Below, one piece after another: positions 16,481-25,197 of a stretch of DNA of 64,000 nucleotides. The notes beneath the pieces are model-generated. The model searched no databases. It saw only the letters and a list, made by a program, of their open reading frames with translations, and had not been told where the DNA came from. Within the stretch, counting starts at the first letter, position 1; each line of letters begins with the position of its first letter. Made by a program: the position numbers and the translations under genes. Source of the DNA: Myxococcales bacterium (GTDB taxonomy: Bacteria > Myxococcota_A > UBA9160 > UBA4427); NCBI GenBank assembly GCA_012960035.1, contig DUBZ01000055.1, positions 48,857 to 112,856 of the forward strand, written 5' to 3'.

Positions 16481-17557
16481 CTACTTGTAGTCGATGACCG
16501 AGCGAATCACCTGCCCCGCCTGCATGGCGGTGAATGCGTCGTTGATGTCTTCGAGCTGTATCCGTCGCGTAATCATGCTCTCAAGATCAAGCTTCCCAGC
16601 CTTCCAAAGGCGAAGCAGCTTCGGCATGAAGGTGCGAACGTTGGCGCTTCCATACATCGAGCCGCGCAAGTTCTTGTCGGAATAGAAAAGCTCAAAAGCG
16701 CTGAAGCTCACCTGTTCCGTCAAACGGCCGACGCCCACGATGCATGCGGTGCCGCCGCGGCGGGCCGCGTCAAACGTGGCGCGGATCGTAATGGGATTGC
16801 CGATGCACTCGAGTGCGAAGTCGAAGCCCTCGCCGCCCGTGATTTCGGTCCGAAGCTGGGGCAAGTCGTCGGGCTTGCAAACGTGGGTTGCGCCAAACGT
16901 CTTTGCTTGTTCGAGTTTGGAATCGACCATGTCCACCGCGAGAATTTCCGCGGCTCCCGCGATGCGCGCACCCTGAATCGCACTGATGCCAACACCACCA
17001 CAACCAAAGACCACGACTGAGCTACCCGGGGTCACTCCCGCCGTATTGATCGCCGCACCCACGCCAGTGGTCACGCCGCAGCCAATCAACGAAACGATGT
17101 CGAGCGGGATGTCGTTCTCCACTTTGACCACGCAGGATTCCGCCGTAATCAATTCTTCAGCAAAGGTGCCCAAGCCCGTCATGCCCGGAATCGGTGTTCC
17201 GTCGACAACAAAGTGCGGGGCCGCACTGACCGCACCCGACTGAGCGCAGAGATAGGATTGACCACGTTCGCACGGACCGCACTTCCGGCACGCGGGCACA
17301 AAGCTCAAAATCACATGGTCACCGGCAACAACGTCTGTCACCCCGGGCCCCACTTCGAGTACAACGCCGGCACCTTCGTGACCGAGCACCAGCGGAAGCG
17401 GCATCGGGATGGTTCCGTTCTGGGCAGAGACGTCTGAATGGCAGACACCACTCGACACCAACTTCACGTGAACTTCTCCCGGGCCGAGGTCCGTAAGCGT
17501 GACGTCGTCGCGCACGACGAGTTCCTGGTCCATTCCGTTTAAGACAGCTGCCTTCAT
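16481..17557 (-). CDS. Zinc-dependent alcohol dehydrogenase (MDR family, 358 aa)
   Basis: Medium-chain dehydrogenase oxidising an alcohol with NAD(P) or a bound cofactor. The catalytic zinc site is in SGVCHSDV (about residues 36-43) and LGHEGAGVV (about 57-65). The structural zinc cluster is the four cysteines of ACRKCGPCERGQSYLC (about 89-104), and GCGGVGISA is the Rossmann motif. I chose the ATG at 17555-17557 (MKAAVLNG), preceded by AGGAG; an upstream ATG at 17600-17602 would add 15 unlikely residues. It is near a sulfotransferase and a diiron protein on the same strand, but with a 150-bp gap, so operon membership is doubtful. Confidence 0.93.
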   Translation of the reverse strand: MKAAVLNGMDQELVVRDDVTLTDLGPGEVHVKLVSSGVCHSDVSAQNGTIPMPLPLVLGHEGAGVVLEVGPGVTDVVAGDHVILSFVPACRKCGPCERGQSYLCAQSGAVSAAPHFVVDGTPIPGMTGLGTFAEELITAESCVVKVENDIPLDIVSLIGCGVTTGVGAAINTAGVTPGSSVVVFGCGGVGISAIQGARIAGAAEILAVDMVDSKLEQAKTFGATHVCKPDDLPQLRTEITGGEGFDFALECIGNPITIRATFDAARRGGTACIVGVGRLTEQVSFSAFELFYSDKNLRGSMYGSANVRTFMPKLLRLWKAGKLDLESMITRRIQLEDINDAFTAMQAGQVIRSVIDYK

Positions 17558-17707
17558 GGTGTGTGTACTCCTAGGGTGGGATTGCGATGGGGCTTGGGTC
17601 ACGGGTTGTCATTACGGGGCGTGTAGACGGACGCGCCCAAATCCGAAGAGATTCAGGGTATCGCGCCGTTTCAATTCGCGCCGCTGGCGAATTGCCCTGA
17701 GCGCAGG

Positions 17708-18964
17708 CTATTCGGCGGGGATCCTGTAGCGGTCGATGTACTGGGCGTAGCGCGACCGAATTCCGTCGAGGTTCAGCCCGAAGTCCTCCACATCGTAGCC
17801 GTGACGGCCAAAGACACTTTGACTTCGGTCATTCATCCAGATCTCCATTCGGCGTACATGGAGCGGGTGCAACTCGGCATCGTAGTCTGCGTAGATCCGG
17901 GCAACGGCCCCGATCGGGTCGGCCATGAGATCACTGTAAAGCAAGTGGCTACACCAGCTTGCGCCGGCTTGCTTGTCGTCGAACTCCATCCCGCGACTTA
18001 CCGCGAGGTGTAGTTTGTTGTCCCAAGCACTCCCCACTTCCACGGGGTCAACCTTGGAACAGTTGGCCTTGTGCATGGCCGTATTGAGGCTCGCAACCGA
18101 TGGAACGACCTTCGCCGGGTCCCGGTGCGTCCAGATCAAGCGGGCGTCGGGATACGCGTCGCGCATGGCATCAATGCACCACAAGTGATGCGGCGTTTTG
18201 AGCACCCAACTCTGCGTCGGCAAACGCGACTGCAACACTTGGAGGCTCAACTTATGGATCGCATAGGTGCTCGCCATGTCGGTGTGCTCGAGCCAGTCGC
18301 CGTAGGTCGTAAGCAAGCCTTGCGTTTCGAAGGACAACGCGCGCAGGTCAAAAGCGAAGAGCGTGACGCATTCCGTCGCCAGCGTAGAACCGAATGGGTG
18401 CATGGCGCGAATGGGCGGGTTCAAGTTTTCGAGCTGCTCAAGCTGTTTTGCGACCTTCGCGATGCGGGGGTCTTCCAGGTGCGTTGCTAGATCGGGGGGC
18501 GGCGTCGGATGCGAGGCTTCCCACTGCACCAAAGGACGCGAGACGGGGTCGAGCCCGAGCAAGATCGAAAGCAGGGTGGTCCCGGTCCGAGGCAAGCCGA
18601 GAATGATCCACGGCTTTTCGATTTTTTCGTCGCGTACTTCGGGGTGGCGCTTCGCCCAGTCCAACACCTTGAGGCGCTCGGACAGTGCCCCAACGATCAG
18701 CTGTCGAAACACCATGCGGCCAAAGCCGGTGAGGTTGGCCTCTTGGTCTCCCGATTGATGGAGTGCCTTTAAGGGTTCGCGCAGGGTGTCGTCCCCGAAG
18801 TCGTCGAGCCCCGTTTCTTTGGCAGCCGCGGCCAACAGATCGTCGGGTGCAAGTGACGGCCACTTCACACCCATCGCTGCAAGGGGCGCGGTTGCGAGAT
18901 TGAGTGCGCGCAGGGGCGCAGAGTGAAGACCCGCGTCTCGCCAAGTGAACGTTCGCGTGCTCAT
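17708..18964 (-). CDS. Sulfotransferase family protein (418 aa)
   Basis: PAPS-dependent sulfotransferase fold. The 5'-phosphosulfate loop is IILGLPRTGTTLLS near residue 120; the 3'-phosphate-binding region is LIWTHRDPAKVVPSVASL near 280. Large bacterial members of this family act on lipids, sterols or other small molecules. It ends 150 bp before the alcohol dehydrogenase start and begins 11 bp downstream of the diiron-protein stop on the same strand, so it is probably cotranscribed with the latter. The acceptor is unknown. Confidence 0.88.
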   Translation of the reverse strand: MSTRTFTWRDAGLHSAPLRALNLATAPLAAMGVKWPSLAPDDLLAAAAKETGLDDFGDDTLREPLKALHQSGDQEANLTGFGRMVFRQLIVGALSERLKVLDWAKRHPEVRDEKIEKPWIILGLPRTGTTLLSILLGLDPVSRPLVQWEASHPTPPPDLATHLEDPRIAKVAKQLEQLENLNPPIRAMHPFGSTLATECVTLFAFDLRALSFETQGLLTTYGDWLEHTDMASTYAIHKLSLQVLQSRLPTQSWVLKTPHHLWCIDAMRDAYPDARLIWTHRDPAKVVPSVASLNTAMHKANCSKVDPVEVGSAWDNKLHLAVSRGMEFDDKQAGASWCSHLLYSDLMADPIGAVARIYADYDAELHPLHVRRMEIWMNDRSQSVFGRHGYDVEDFGLNLDGIRSRYAQYIDRYRIPAE

Positions 18965-18975
18965 AAAACTACGCT

Positions 18976-20085
18976 CTACGCTTCCGGAAAGACGATGTCG
19001 CCGGTGGCGCCGTCTTCCATCGACTCGAGCACACTTGCATCATCCCAGATGGGGATTCCGTCCGCGGCGTAGAGTTCGCGGCTGCGATCGGTGATCGCCC
19101 CGACGCGTACAAGTGCCGGCATCATCAAATCCTTAAACGAATGGATATGGCCCGGCGGGAGCTTGCCGTTGAAGCCCCCGGCTCCAGCCTCCTTGAGTGA
19201 GGCCATGAAGTCAGTCGGTTCGATGCTGCAGTTTTCGAGTACACGCAAGAAGCCGGGGTCCGCGCGACGGGGTTTGCTTCCGTCCGCACCGCCTTGCGAA
19301 TCCGCCATCCCCTTCACGGCTTCGAAGGTGAATTGCGCGACGTCTTCGAGATCATCGGCATGCAGACCCGCAATCGCCTTTTGAAGGTAAACGTTGCCGA
19401 AGGCCACGTGCCTGGCTTCATCGCGGAGCACGTATTCGGTGAGGTCCCTCAGCAACGGACATGTCGTTTGTCGGCGCATGTTGTGAAACGCCGCGAGTGC
19501 CAAGCCTTCGACCACCATGTTCATGCCGATCATGATCTTGATGTAGTGGCCACTCGAAAGCGTGGCGTCGATCAAGTCTTTGAGCCAAGGCGAGATCGGA
19601 TACGCGAGGGCAAGCTTCTTAATGTAGCGATCGTAGACTTCGACGTGTCGGGCTTCGTCCATCGTCTGCGTCGCGGCGTAGAGTTTGGCGTCGTGATCCG
19701 GGACCGCGTGGGTGACAGCAGCCGACGTCATGAGCGCGCCCTGCTCTCCGTGCAGAAACTGCGAAAGCAGTTGTGCGGCAAAATGCGCCGAGAATTCGTC
19801 CCGCTGACTCTGGGAAAGTTTCTTGATGACCGACAGATTCATCACGCCCGAAATCTGCGAATCGATCAATGGCTTGGAGGGATCAATTTCGATGCTCCAA
19901 TCGAGTTGCGCGTCCGCGTCCCACTGGCTCTGCTTCGCCTTCGCGTACAGGTTTTCGAGCTTCTCTTGACCCATGATGTATTTGAACTGCCAAGCGATTT
20001 CCATCGGCGTTTCGTAGATGTGCGGCTCTTGCCAGTCCTGAAATGCGGCGTCGGCAGCCGGCGTGGATTTCACAGCTTCGCTCAT
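18976..20085 (-). CDS. Ferritin-like/R2-like diiron protein, paralogue 1 (369 aa)
   Basis: Four-helix-bundle protein with a complete diiron ligand set spaced as in ribonucleotide-reductase R2 and R2-like oxidases: E114 (LHGEQGAL), E144 and H147 (MDEARHVEVY), E193 (VVEGLAL), and E223 and H226 (RDEARHVAFG). No RNR large subunit is nearby, so an oxygenase, desaturase or N-oxygenase role is likelier. GGAG precedes the ATG. A paralogue with the same six ligands lies at 32119-33219. It probably forms a unit with the downstream sulfotransferase (11-bp gap). Substrate unknown. Confidence 0.88.
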   Translation of the reverse strand: MSEAVKSTPAADAAFQDWQEPHIYETPMEIAWQFKYIMGQEKLENLYAKAKQSQWDADAQLDWSIEIDPSKPLIDSQISGVMNLSVIKKLSQSQRDEFSAHFAAQLLSQFLHGEQGALMTSAAVTHAVPDHDAKLYAATQTMDEARHVEVYDRYIKKLALAYPISPWLKDLIDATLSSGHYIKIMIGMNMVVEGLALAAFHNMRRQTTCPLLRDLTEYVLRDEARHVAFGNVYLQKAIAGLHADDLEDVAQFTFEAVKGMADSQGGADGSKPRRADPGFLRVLENCSIEPTDFMASLKEAGAGGFNGKLPPGHIHSFKDLMMPALVRVGAITDRSRELYAADGIPIWDDASVLESMEDGATGDIVFPEA

Positions 20086-20217
20086 GCGTCAGTTCTCCAT
20101 CTCGTCGCGGCGAATATGCCGCGCAGCGTCTCGCTACTTTTTCTTTCTTCTTCTTGGCTTGCTCTGGCACTTCGTTCAGTCCGCAGGGAACACGTTAACC
20201 AAGGATGGTCGAAGCGG

Positions 20218-21318
20218 TCACTTTTCGAAGTTTTTCCCCGGCGCACGACCGCCCGGCCCGCTGTACGAAAGTGTGTACCCCGGCTCGACTTCGTATTTGA
20301 TCTCGGGCATCCCCGCGAGCATTTGCTTCCAAGCCGCAATGAGTTTGTCTTCGGCCGCGTAGTCGAACGGGTCCTGCAAAACCATTTCCTCCGTGCCTCC
20401 ACGCTCGAGCGGAGACTCGGCCAAGTGGCGTGCATACTGCGCGATGGCTTCACGCGCGGGCACGACGTCCCGGTATCCCAATTCATGTCGAAGCTTCCCG
20501 AGGTCGAGCATGCGATGCGTCGGCAACGGCTGGCTCACGAGGGGACGCGCCGGAAGTGCGAGTTCCCAGGGCATCGAAACGATTTCCCAATCGTGATTCA
20601 GTTCCGTCGCGATAATCTCGATGACTTGGCGAACGCTCAGGATTTCTTCATCCGCACAGTTGTAGATCTGCCCCGCGGCCGCCTCGGGATGATCAACCCC
20701 AAGCAACACGGCGTGGGCGAGGTTGCCCGAATACCCGTAGCTGTGAAGCGAAAGGCCGCCGTCGGCCACGATGATGTGCGGTCGCTTTTCGAGGATGCGG
20801 CGAACGATGCACCATTCCCGCGGCATCAGTTGATATTTGCCGTAGACGTACGGGTATCGAAAGTGAACCGCTGTGGGATGCGATGCGAATACCGCGTCCT
20901 CGGTACGCACGATGCGCCAACCCTTCTCGTCTTCTTCGGGTAGCGCGACGCGCGGTGCGTCTTCGAAAACCGGAGTCGGGATCCCCGCCGGTTTAAAGAG
21001 CATGGGGTTCATGTAACCGCGATACGCCGGGACACCACCGATCGAAACAAAGCGATCGGTCTTCCCCACCATCTGCTCGGCGATACTTCGTAATCGTCCA
21101 TACATCGCAACGCAGAGATCGAAGGTGCGCGAACCGATTGCAGTCGCGAACGCTTCTTCGGAATACGGGTCGGTGTGGATATGTTCGACTTCGGGCGGGA
21201 TCTCGGGGATCTCATGCGCGCCGGTGTGAAGGATCGCGACCTCATACCCACGGTCGAGTAGTCCGTTGACGACAAAATGTCCGGTGGGTCCGGTGCCGCC
21301 AATGACTAACGCGCGCAT
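20218..21318 (-). CDS. NAD-dependent epimerase/dehydratase-like SDR (366 aa)
   Basis: Extended short-chain dehydrogenase/reductase. The cofactor-binding motif GGTGPTGHFV starts at residue 8 (VIGGTGPTG). The usual YxxxK is degenerate: VPAYRGYMNP near 100 and FRYPYVYGKYQ near 156, so catalytic activity is uncertain. AGGGC precedes the ATG. It lies 35 bp downstream of the 21318 end of a gap after the selenoprotein gene on the same strand and 132 bp before the diiron gene. Substrate unknown. Confidence 0.85.
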   Translation of the reverse strand: MRALVIGGTGPTGHFVVNGLLDRGYEVAILHTGAHEIPEIPPEVEHIHTDPYSEEAFATAIGSRTFDLCVAMYGRLRSIAEQMVGKTDRFVSIGGVPAYRGYMNPMLFKPAGIPTPVFEDAPRVALPEEDEKGWRIVRTEDAVFASHPTAVHFRYPYVYGKYQLMPREWCIVRRILEKRPHIIVADGGLSLHSYGYSGNLAHAVLLGVDHPEAAAGQIYNCADEEILSVRQVIEIIATELNHDWEIVSMPWELALPARPLVSQPLPTHRMLDLGKLRHELGYRDVVPAREAIAQYARHLAESPLERGGTEEMVLQDPFDYAAEDKLIAAWKQMLAGMPEIKYEVEPGYTLSYSGPGGRAPGKNFEK

Positions 21319-21353
21319 GCTCTGCCCTTACCTCGCTCCGTTTTCGCCAACGC

Positions 21354-21983
21354 TCAAACCGTCCCTTCGCGCTCGGCGATCGTGCGATCAATCCAGCGCC
21401 GGTACAAAGCACGGGGATGCGCGCCCGTGATCGCAACATCGGTCCCTACGAGCATGATGGCCGGCACACCGTTCACGCCGAACTTCATCGCTTCGCGATG
21501 GTCTTCGAGTACCTCTTGCAAAAGGTCATCGTCCGCAGTGTGGACGTAGTCCGCCTCGTCAAGACCGCATTCCTTCCAGATGGCCTGCATGGTTTCGGTA
21601 GTCGTGATGTCGAGGTTCTCAGCGAAGTACGCCTCGAAGAGCCGTTCGCTCACCGCTTTGGCTTTCGCGTCGCCGCCGACGCGTCGGGCTGCTTTTGTGA
21701 GCAAGTGCGGCGGAATACTGTGGGACGGAGGTCCGTGCTGGGTTTCCCAAACTCTGAAATTGCCCGAATCTTCTTCAGCTGCAGGTCGCAGCCAACTCTG
21801 CGTGTACTTCGCAAACTTTTCGAGACTACGACCTTTTTGCGGATCCGGGCGCAGCAAGAAACTTCGCCACTCGAACTCGACCTTGTCGCCATACTCTTCT
21901 TCGATCCCGCGCAGCCGAACGGCCGCGTTGACACACCAAGGTCACAAATAGTCGGACCAGACAATGAAGCGAATCGGTTCCAT
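21354..21983 (-). CDS. DsbA/FrnE-family thioredoxin-fold selenoprotein, U-P-W-C motif (209 aa)
   Basis: Thioredoxin-fold oxidoreductase of the DsbA/FrnE type. A simple call gives a 167-aa protein starting at 21857, but the same frame continues upstream through one in-frame TGA (21942-21944) to an ATG at 21981-21983. The read-through N-terminus MEPIRFIVWSDYL-U-PWC is the family's first strand and active site, with selenocysteine U14 in place of the first cysteine of CPWC. Coding continues with VNAAVRLRGIEEEYG. Downstream, the cis-proline loop VNGVPAIML near 172 matches the family. A SECIS-like hairpin follows the TGA at the right distance (see 21910-21927). Ribosome site AAGG lies upstream. 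Sequencing error (TGC or TGT read as TGA) is the main alternative. Confidence 0.82.
21910..21927 (-). promoter_or_regulatory. Candidate bacterial SECIS hairpin
   Basis: On the minus strand, CGCGGCC and GGCUGCG form a 7-bp stem (one G-U pair) with loop GUUC, 21 bases from the UGA to the loop. Bacterial SECIS elements lie directly after the UGA, with a short loop carrying a G in its first two bases; this fits. Confidence 0.6.
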
Positions 21984-22196
21984 GGGTCGCGGCCTTTCAT
22001 GTTGGTCATCGAGTTGAACTTCAAGTTGAGCGTCGCGTCGAGCGGGTTTGCGTTCGGGCAACAGCGATGTCGAGTATAGGACGCAGGCCTGGAACGAGCC
22101 CGACCGCCTCTCTAATGCGAGTAGAGGGCGACATGTCGAACCGAGTGATATGGTGCGGAGGTCGCGCCCGCATCAGGTTCGAAAGGAATCCACACG

Positions 22197-22496
22197 ATGG
22201 TCATCGCCGTATTTCGCTCCACACTTCGCCCGGGCATCGAAGAAGAATTCATCGCACTCGGCGACCGCATGCTCGAGATCGCCGAAAAGATGCCCGGCTT
22301 CATCTCGTACAAGGTCTACAAGACGGCCGAAGGCGAGCGCTGCAGCGTGATCGAATTCGAAACCCGGGAGCACATCGCAGCCTGGCGCGATCTCCCCGAG
22401 CACGTCGCGGCGCAACAACGTGGCCGCGAGCGCTATTACGAAAAGTATTCGCTCTTCGTGAGTGAGCCCGAACGGGAATCACACTTTCAGCTCTGA
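22197..22496 (+). CDS. Antibiotic-biosynthesis-monooxygenase (ABM) domain protein (99 aa)
   Basis: Small ferredoxin-like dimeric alpha/beta barrel protein. The ABM pattern is clear: a first strand (VIAVFRSTLRPG), a helix (EEEFIALGDRMLEIAEKMPGF), then ISYKVYKTAEGERCSVIEFE and a final EHIAAWRDLPEHVAAQQRGR helix. Members include quinol monooxygenases and heme-degrading enzymes, but many have no known substrate. AAAGGA precedes the ATG. It is divergent from the selenoprotein gene and 77 bp upstream of the next membrane-protein gene. Confidence 0.88.
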   Translation: MVIAVFRSTLRPGIEEEFIALGDRMLEIAEKMPGFISYKVYKTAEGERCSVIEFETREHIAAWRDLPEHVAAQQRGRERYYEKYSLFVSEPERESHFQL

Positions 22497-22573
22497 AAAC
22501 GCGCGCCGAGATTGCCAAAGGAGCAACGCTTGCGACTCTCAACATCCCGACAATTTCGCACCCGGAGGCCCAA

Positions 22574-22924
22574 ATGCAGTTCGTATTTAACCTGATCCTC
22601 TCTGCGTCTGTCATCGCGACCACCGCTTGGCTCTCCCGTTCGGTGCCGGTTCTCGCGGGGTTCATCGTCGCGCTGCCCATCACCACGATGCTCGTGCTTC
22701 CGTTGTCGCACGCGGATACGGGGAGTACTGAAAACACAGTTCTCCTGGCTCGGAGCATCTTCATCGCCATCCCCGTGTCGATGACGTTCTTTGTACCGTT
22801 CCTGCTGTCGAACCGATTAGGGCTTGGCTTTTGGCAGTGCTATGGCGCCGGATGCGGGCTGTTGGTCATTGGCTTTTTCGTTCATCAGGCCATCACAAAC
22901 GCGTTTTTTCAAACCGGCGCATAG
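22574..22924 (+). CDS. Small membrane protein (116 aa)
   Basis: A very hydrophobic protein with about four predicted membrane segments (roughly 4-20, 25-42, 58-80 and 85-108). A charged loop (SHADTGSTENTV) sits between segments two and three. It resembles small DUF3147-type inner-membrane proteins, but I am not sure of the family. GGAGG lies seven bases before the ATG. It is followed 19 bp later by the DUF4345 gene, so the two membrane proteins are probably made together. Function unknown. Confidence 0.7.
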   Translation: MQFVFNLILSASVIATTAWLSRSVPVLAGFIVALPITTMLVLPLSHADTGSTENTVLLARSIFIAIPVSMTFFVPFLLSNRLGLGFWQCYGAGCGLLVIGFFVHQAITNAFFQTGA

Positions 22925-22943
22925 CGTCGAAGGAGACCAGACC

Positions 22944-23321
22944 ATGGCAATGAAGATTTTTCTTGGACTTTCGGTGTTCATTTGGTTGCCGTACGGCCTG
23001 TACTGCATTGCAGTGCCCGAGTATCTCGCGGAGGCAGCGGGGGTCGCGGCTACGACTGCAACGGGAACGACTGAGATCCGCGCGATGTACGGCGGACTCC
23101 AAACATCCATTGGCCTGTTGTGCGCGCTCGGTCTCGCGCGCCCTAAATACGCACACACCGCAGCAACAGCCTTGTGCTTCTTACTCGCTGGCCTCTTCTC
23201 AGCCCGCTTTATCGGCTTCGTCCTCGACGAAAGCGGGTCGGACTACACCTACGGAACACTGGTTTTCGAATCGACCTATACCGTCATCGCCGGGTATATG
23301 GCGAACCGGTCGCAGGGCTAA
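22944..23321 (+). CDS. DUF4345-family membrane protein (125 aa)
   Basis: Small inner-membrane protein with four hydrophobic segments. The family's hallmark TEIRAMYGGLQT lies near residues 43-54. AAGGAG lies eight bases before the ATG at 22944, which settles the start; an upstream in-frame start at 22824 lies inside the preceding gene. It ends with YMANRSQG. The function of this family is not known. It is probably cotranscribed with the preceding small membrane protein. Confidence 0.85.
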   Translation: MAMKIFLGLSVFIWLPYGLYCIAVPEYLAEAAGVAATTATGTTEIRAMYGGLQTSIGLLCALGLARPKYAHTAATALCFLLAGLFSARFIGFVLDESGSDYTYGTLVFESTYTVIAGYMANRSQG

Positions 23322-23713
23322 CCTTCCCGCGAAAACGGCAGCTGAACCGCGATCTTACAGACGGCGTTTCGCAAACGAAACGGCAATGCGATGAGGCGTA
23401 CGCCCGCCCAAAACGTACAAGTCATGACACCGTGATAGACGGGGCCCCTTTGTTCGTCTTCACTCGCTAGGGCGTTTGTCTAACCGGAGTGCAGGCGTAG
23501 CCCTCTGGACAACAGCTCGGGGCGATGTCCGCCGACGTGTCGGCTTGCGATTCGGAAATGGCCGGATCGTCAGAAGCCTGAGACACGACCTGGGTTGAAA
23601 ACAACAAAGCAACCGCGTGCACGAATGCGCACGGGCCCCGCAACGATCGTTAAGGTTCCCGTCAACGCAGAAAACGTGATGCATGGATTCGCCGCCACAA
23701 CCGAAGCCAGATT
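23322..23713. other. Convergent intergenic region, 392 bp
   Basis: Gap between the DUF4345 gene and the convergent carboxymuconolactone-decarboxylase-like gene. It holds a candidate small secreted-protein gene on the minus strand (23467-23643), listed separately. Otherwise I see nothing. Confidence 0.5.
23467..23643 (-). CDS. Candidate small secreted cysteine-containing peptide (58 aa)
   Basis: From a TTG at 23641-23643 to a TAG at 23467-23469 the minus strand reads MRGPCAFVHAVALLFSTQ, then VVSQA. That is a short positive start, a hydrophobic stretch and an A-x-A-like cleavage end, followed by an acidic mature part (SDDPAISESQADTSADIAPS) and a C-terminal CCPEGYACTPVRQTP. The pattern looks like a signal peptide plus a small three-cysteine peptide. 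The start is weak (TTG, poor ribosome site); a GTG at 23614-23616 is an alternative. It is 70 bp downstream of the next minus-strand gene. Function unknown. Confidence 0.3.
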   Translation of the reverse strand: MRGPCAFVHAVALLFSTQVVSQASDDPAISESQADTSADIAPSCCPEGYACTPVRQTP

Positions 23714-24280
23714 CTAGCCTCGGGGTAACGGAACTAAATTTCGCTCGAGGGGAACCGCGGTGGCGTTCGCGACCATCGAAAGCATGGTGTAGTGCCCCAC
23801 GACGAACGTAATTTCGACGAGCGCCGCAGCTTCGAAACTGGCGGACAGTGACGACCACGTTTCGTCGTCAATCGTTTTGGTGTCGTGCAGTTGGTCCGCG
23901 GCGCGAACCAAGAGTCGGTCGCGATCGCTCCAGCCTTCGGCCTCGGCACTCGCAGCCAGTCTCGCGATTTCATCTTCTGAAATTCCAGCGGCAAGCGCGA
24001 ATTCAGCGTGATGGCCCCACTCAAAAGCAGACCGGCAATTCCAGGAGGCGCGCATCGCCAAGATCTCGCTATCGCGTCGCGACAACACACCACGAAGCGC
24101 AAGCGTGGCGCTATACGCTAGAAACGGTTCCAGCAATGTAGGGTGGTGCGCGACCGTCCACAGGATATTGGGAGGGCCGCCCTCTTCCTGGGCGGGGTCC
24201 CCTGGTTCGAGTTTGCCTTCGAACATCGCTTTGCGTTGTTCCGTCCACTCGCCTCGGTCCGGTGAAGGCAGTCGGCTCAC
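23714..24280 (-). CDS. Carboxymuconolactone decarboxylase/AhpD-like protein (188 aa)
   Basis: All-helical AhpD-like protein. The core LAMRASWNCRSAFEWGHHAEFALAAG carries a single cysteine before the conserved histidines, as in carboxymuconolactone decarboxylase relatives that lack the CxxC of true AhpD. ISEDEIARLA follows, typical of the family. I chose the GTG at 24278-24280, which overlaps the stop of the upstream hydrolase gene as GTGA, with AGGGAG before it; a longer form starting at 24334 lies inside that gene. Translational coupling suggests the two proteins work together, but the substrate is unknown. Confidence 0.8.
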   Translation of the reverse strand: MSRLPSPDRGEWTEQRKAMFEGKLEPGDPAQEEGGPPNILWTVAHHPTLLEPFLAYSATLALRGVLSRRDSEILAMRASWNCRSAFEWGHHAEFALAAGISEDEIARLAASAEAEGWSDRDRLLVRAADQLHDTKTIDDETWSSLSASFEAAALVEITFVVGHYTMLSMVANATAVPLERNLVPLPRG

Positions 24281-25197
24281 GATGTCACTCCCTTGTAGTC
24301 GGGGTATTCGGGAACCGGCTGCCCGGTTAGCCACGCTTCTACGATTTCATTTACAGCCTCGGGGGCTTCTTGCTGGACCCAATGAGAAACGTTGGGAATC
24401 CGTCGCAACGTAAAGTCGCGTACGAGTTCGTCGGTGCAGTCTGTCATTTCGACGCCAAGCGCGGTGTCTTCCTCACCCCACACCATGAGGGTCGGCGTTT
24501 CGAGCACGGGAAAATCTACGTCGAACGTTCCTCCGAAGAGATTCGCGCGGTACCAGTTGAGCATCGCGGTCAGCGCCCCAGGTTCGAGCGCGGCTTGACG
24601 ATAAACGTCCAACACTTCGTCGGGAAAGCGCGACTTGTCGACCGCCATCCCGTAGAACGCGTCGCCGATCATTTTTGCGCCGCGCATTCGAAATAGGAAT
24701 TCCGGAAGCCACGGCAACTGAAAGAAGGCTGCATAACGAGAGCGTTTACGCTGGGACTTATGTTTCAGGGCGTCCGCGAAACGCCGCGGGTGCGGCAAGT
24801 TCATCACGATGAAGCGTTCGAGTGGACGCACTTGGCGGAGCGCGAAGAACCACCCGACGATCCCGCCCCAGTCGTGGCTCACTAGCGTAACGGTGCGTGC
24901 TCCCGAAGCGTCGATGAGTGCGACGACATCTTCGAGAAGTCGGTCGAGTCGGTACGCGTCTCGTTCCTTGGGGCGGGTGGTATTCCCATATCCGCGTTGG
25001 TTCGGCGCCCAAACCTTGTAGCCCAGGTTCGCAAGCACGGGCATCTGATAGCGCCATGAATAGGCGTGCTCGGGAAAACCATGCAGGAGCAATGCCAGCC
25101 GGTCAGATTTTTGATCGCCACATGTCAGCACCTCGAAACGAAGGTCTCCGGCTTCGATGAACTCAGTTTCGATTCCAGATTTGTCAAGATCGAACAT
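24277..25197 (-). CDS. Alpha/beta hydrolase, epoxide-hydrolase/haloalkane-dehalogenase-like (306 aa)
   Basis: Alpha/beta hydrolase with oxyanion motif LLHGFPEHAYSWR (about residues 37-49) and nucleophile elbow SHDWGG (about 107-112), where aspartate is the nucleophile as in epoxide hydrolases and haloalkane dehalogenases. The later acid lies in WGEEDTALG and the histidine in NVSHWVQQE. I chose the ATG at 25195-25197 with GGGGG upstream; a longer open frame reaches 25266. Coupled to the downstream AhpD-like gene by a 4-bp overlap. The substrate cannot be told from sequence. Confidence 0.88.
   Translation of the reverse strand: MFDLDKSGIETEFIEAGDLRFEVLTCGDQKSDRLALLLHGFPEHAYSWRYQMPVLANLGYKVWAPNQRGYGNTTRPKERDAYRLDRLLEDVVALIDASGARTVTLVSHDWGGIVGWFFALRQVRPLERFIVMNLPHPRRFADALKHKSQRKRSRYAAFFQLPWLPEFLFRMRGAKMIGDAFYGMAVDKSRFPDEVLDVYRQAALEPGALTAMLNWYRANLFGGTFDVDFPVLETPTLMVWGEEDTALGVEMTDCTDELVRDFTLRRIPNVSHWVQQEAPEAVNEIVEAWLTGQPVPEYPDYKGVTS

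Noticed and set aside
19294..20943. 549-codon plus-strand frame across the diiron and SDR genes
   Set aside because: It spans two well-supported minus-strand genes and the gap between them, with no recognisable domain.
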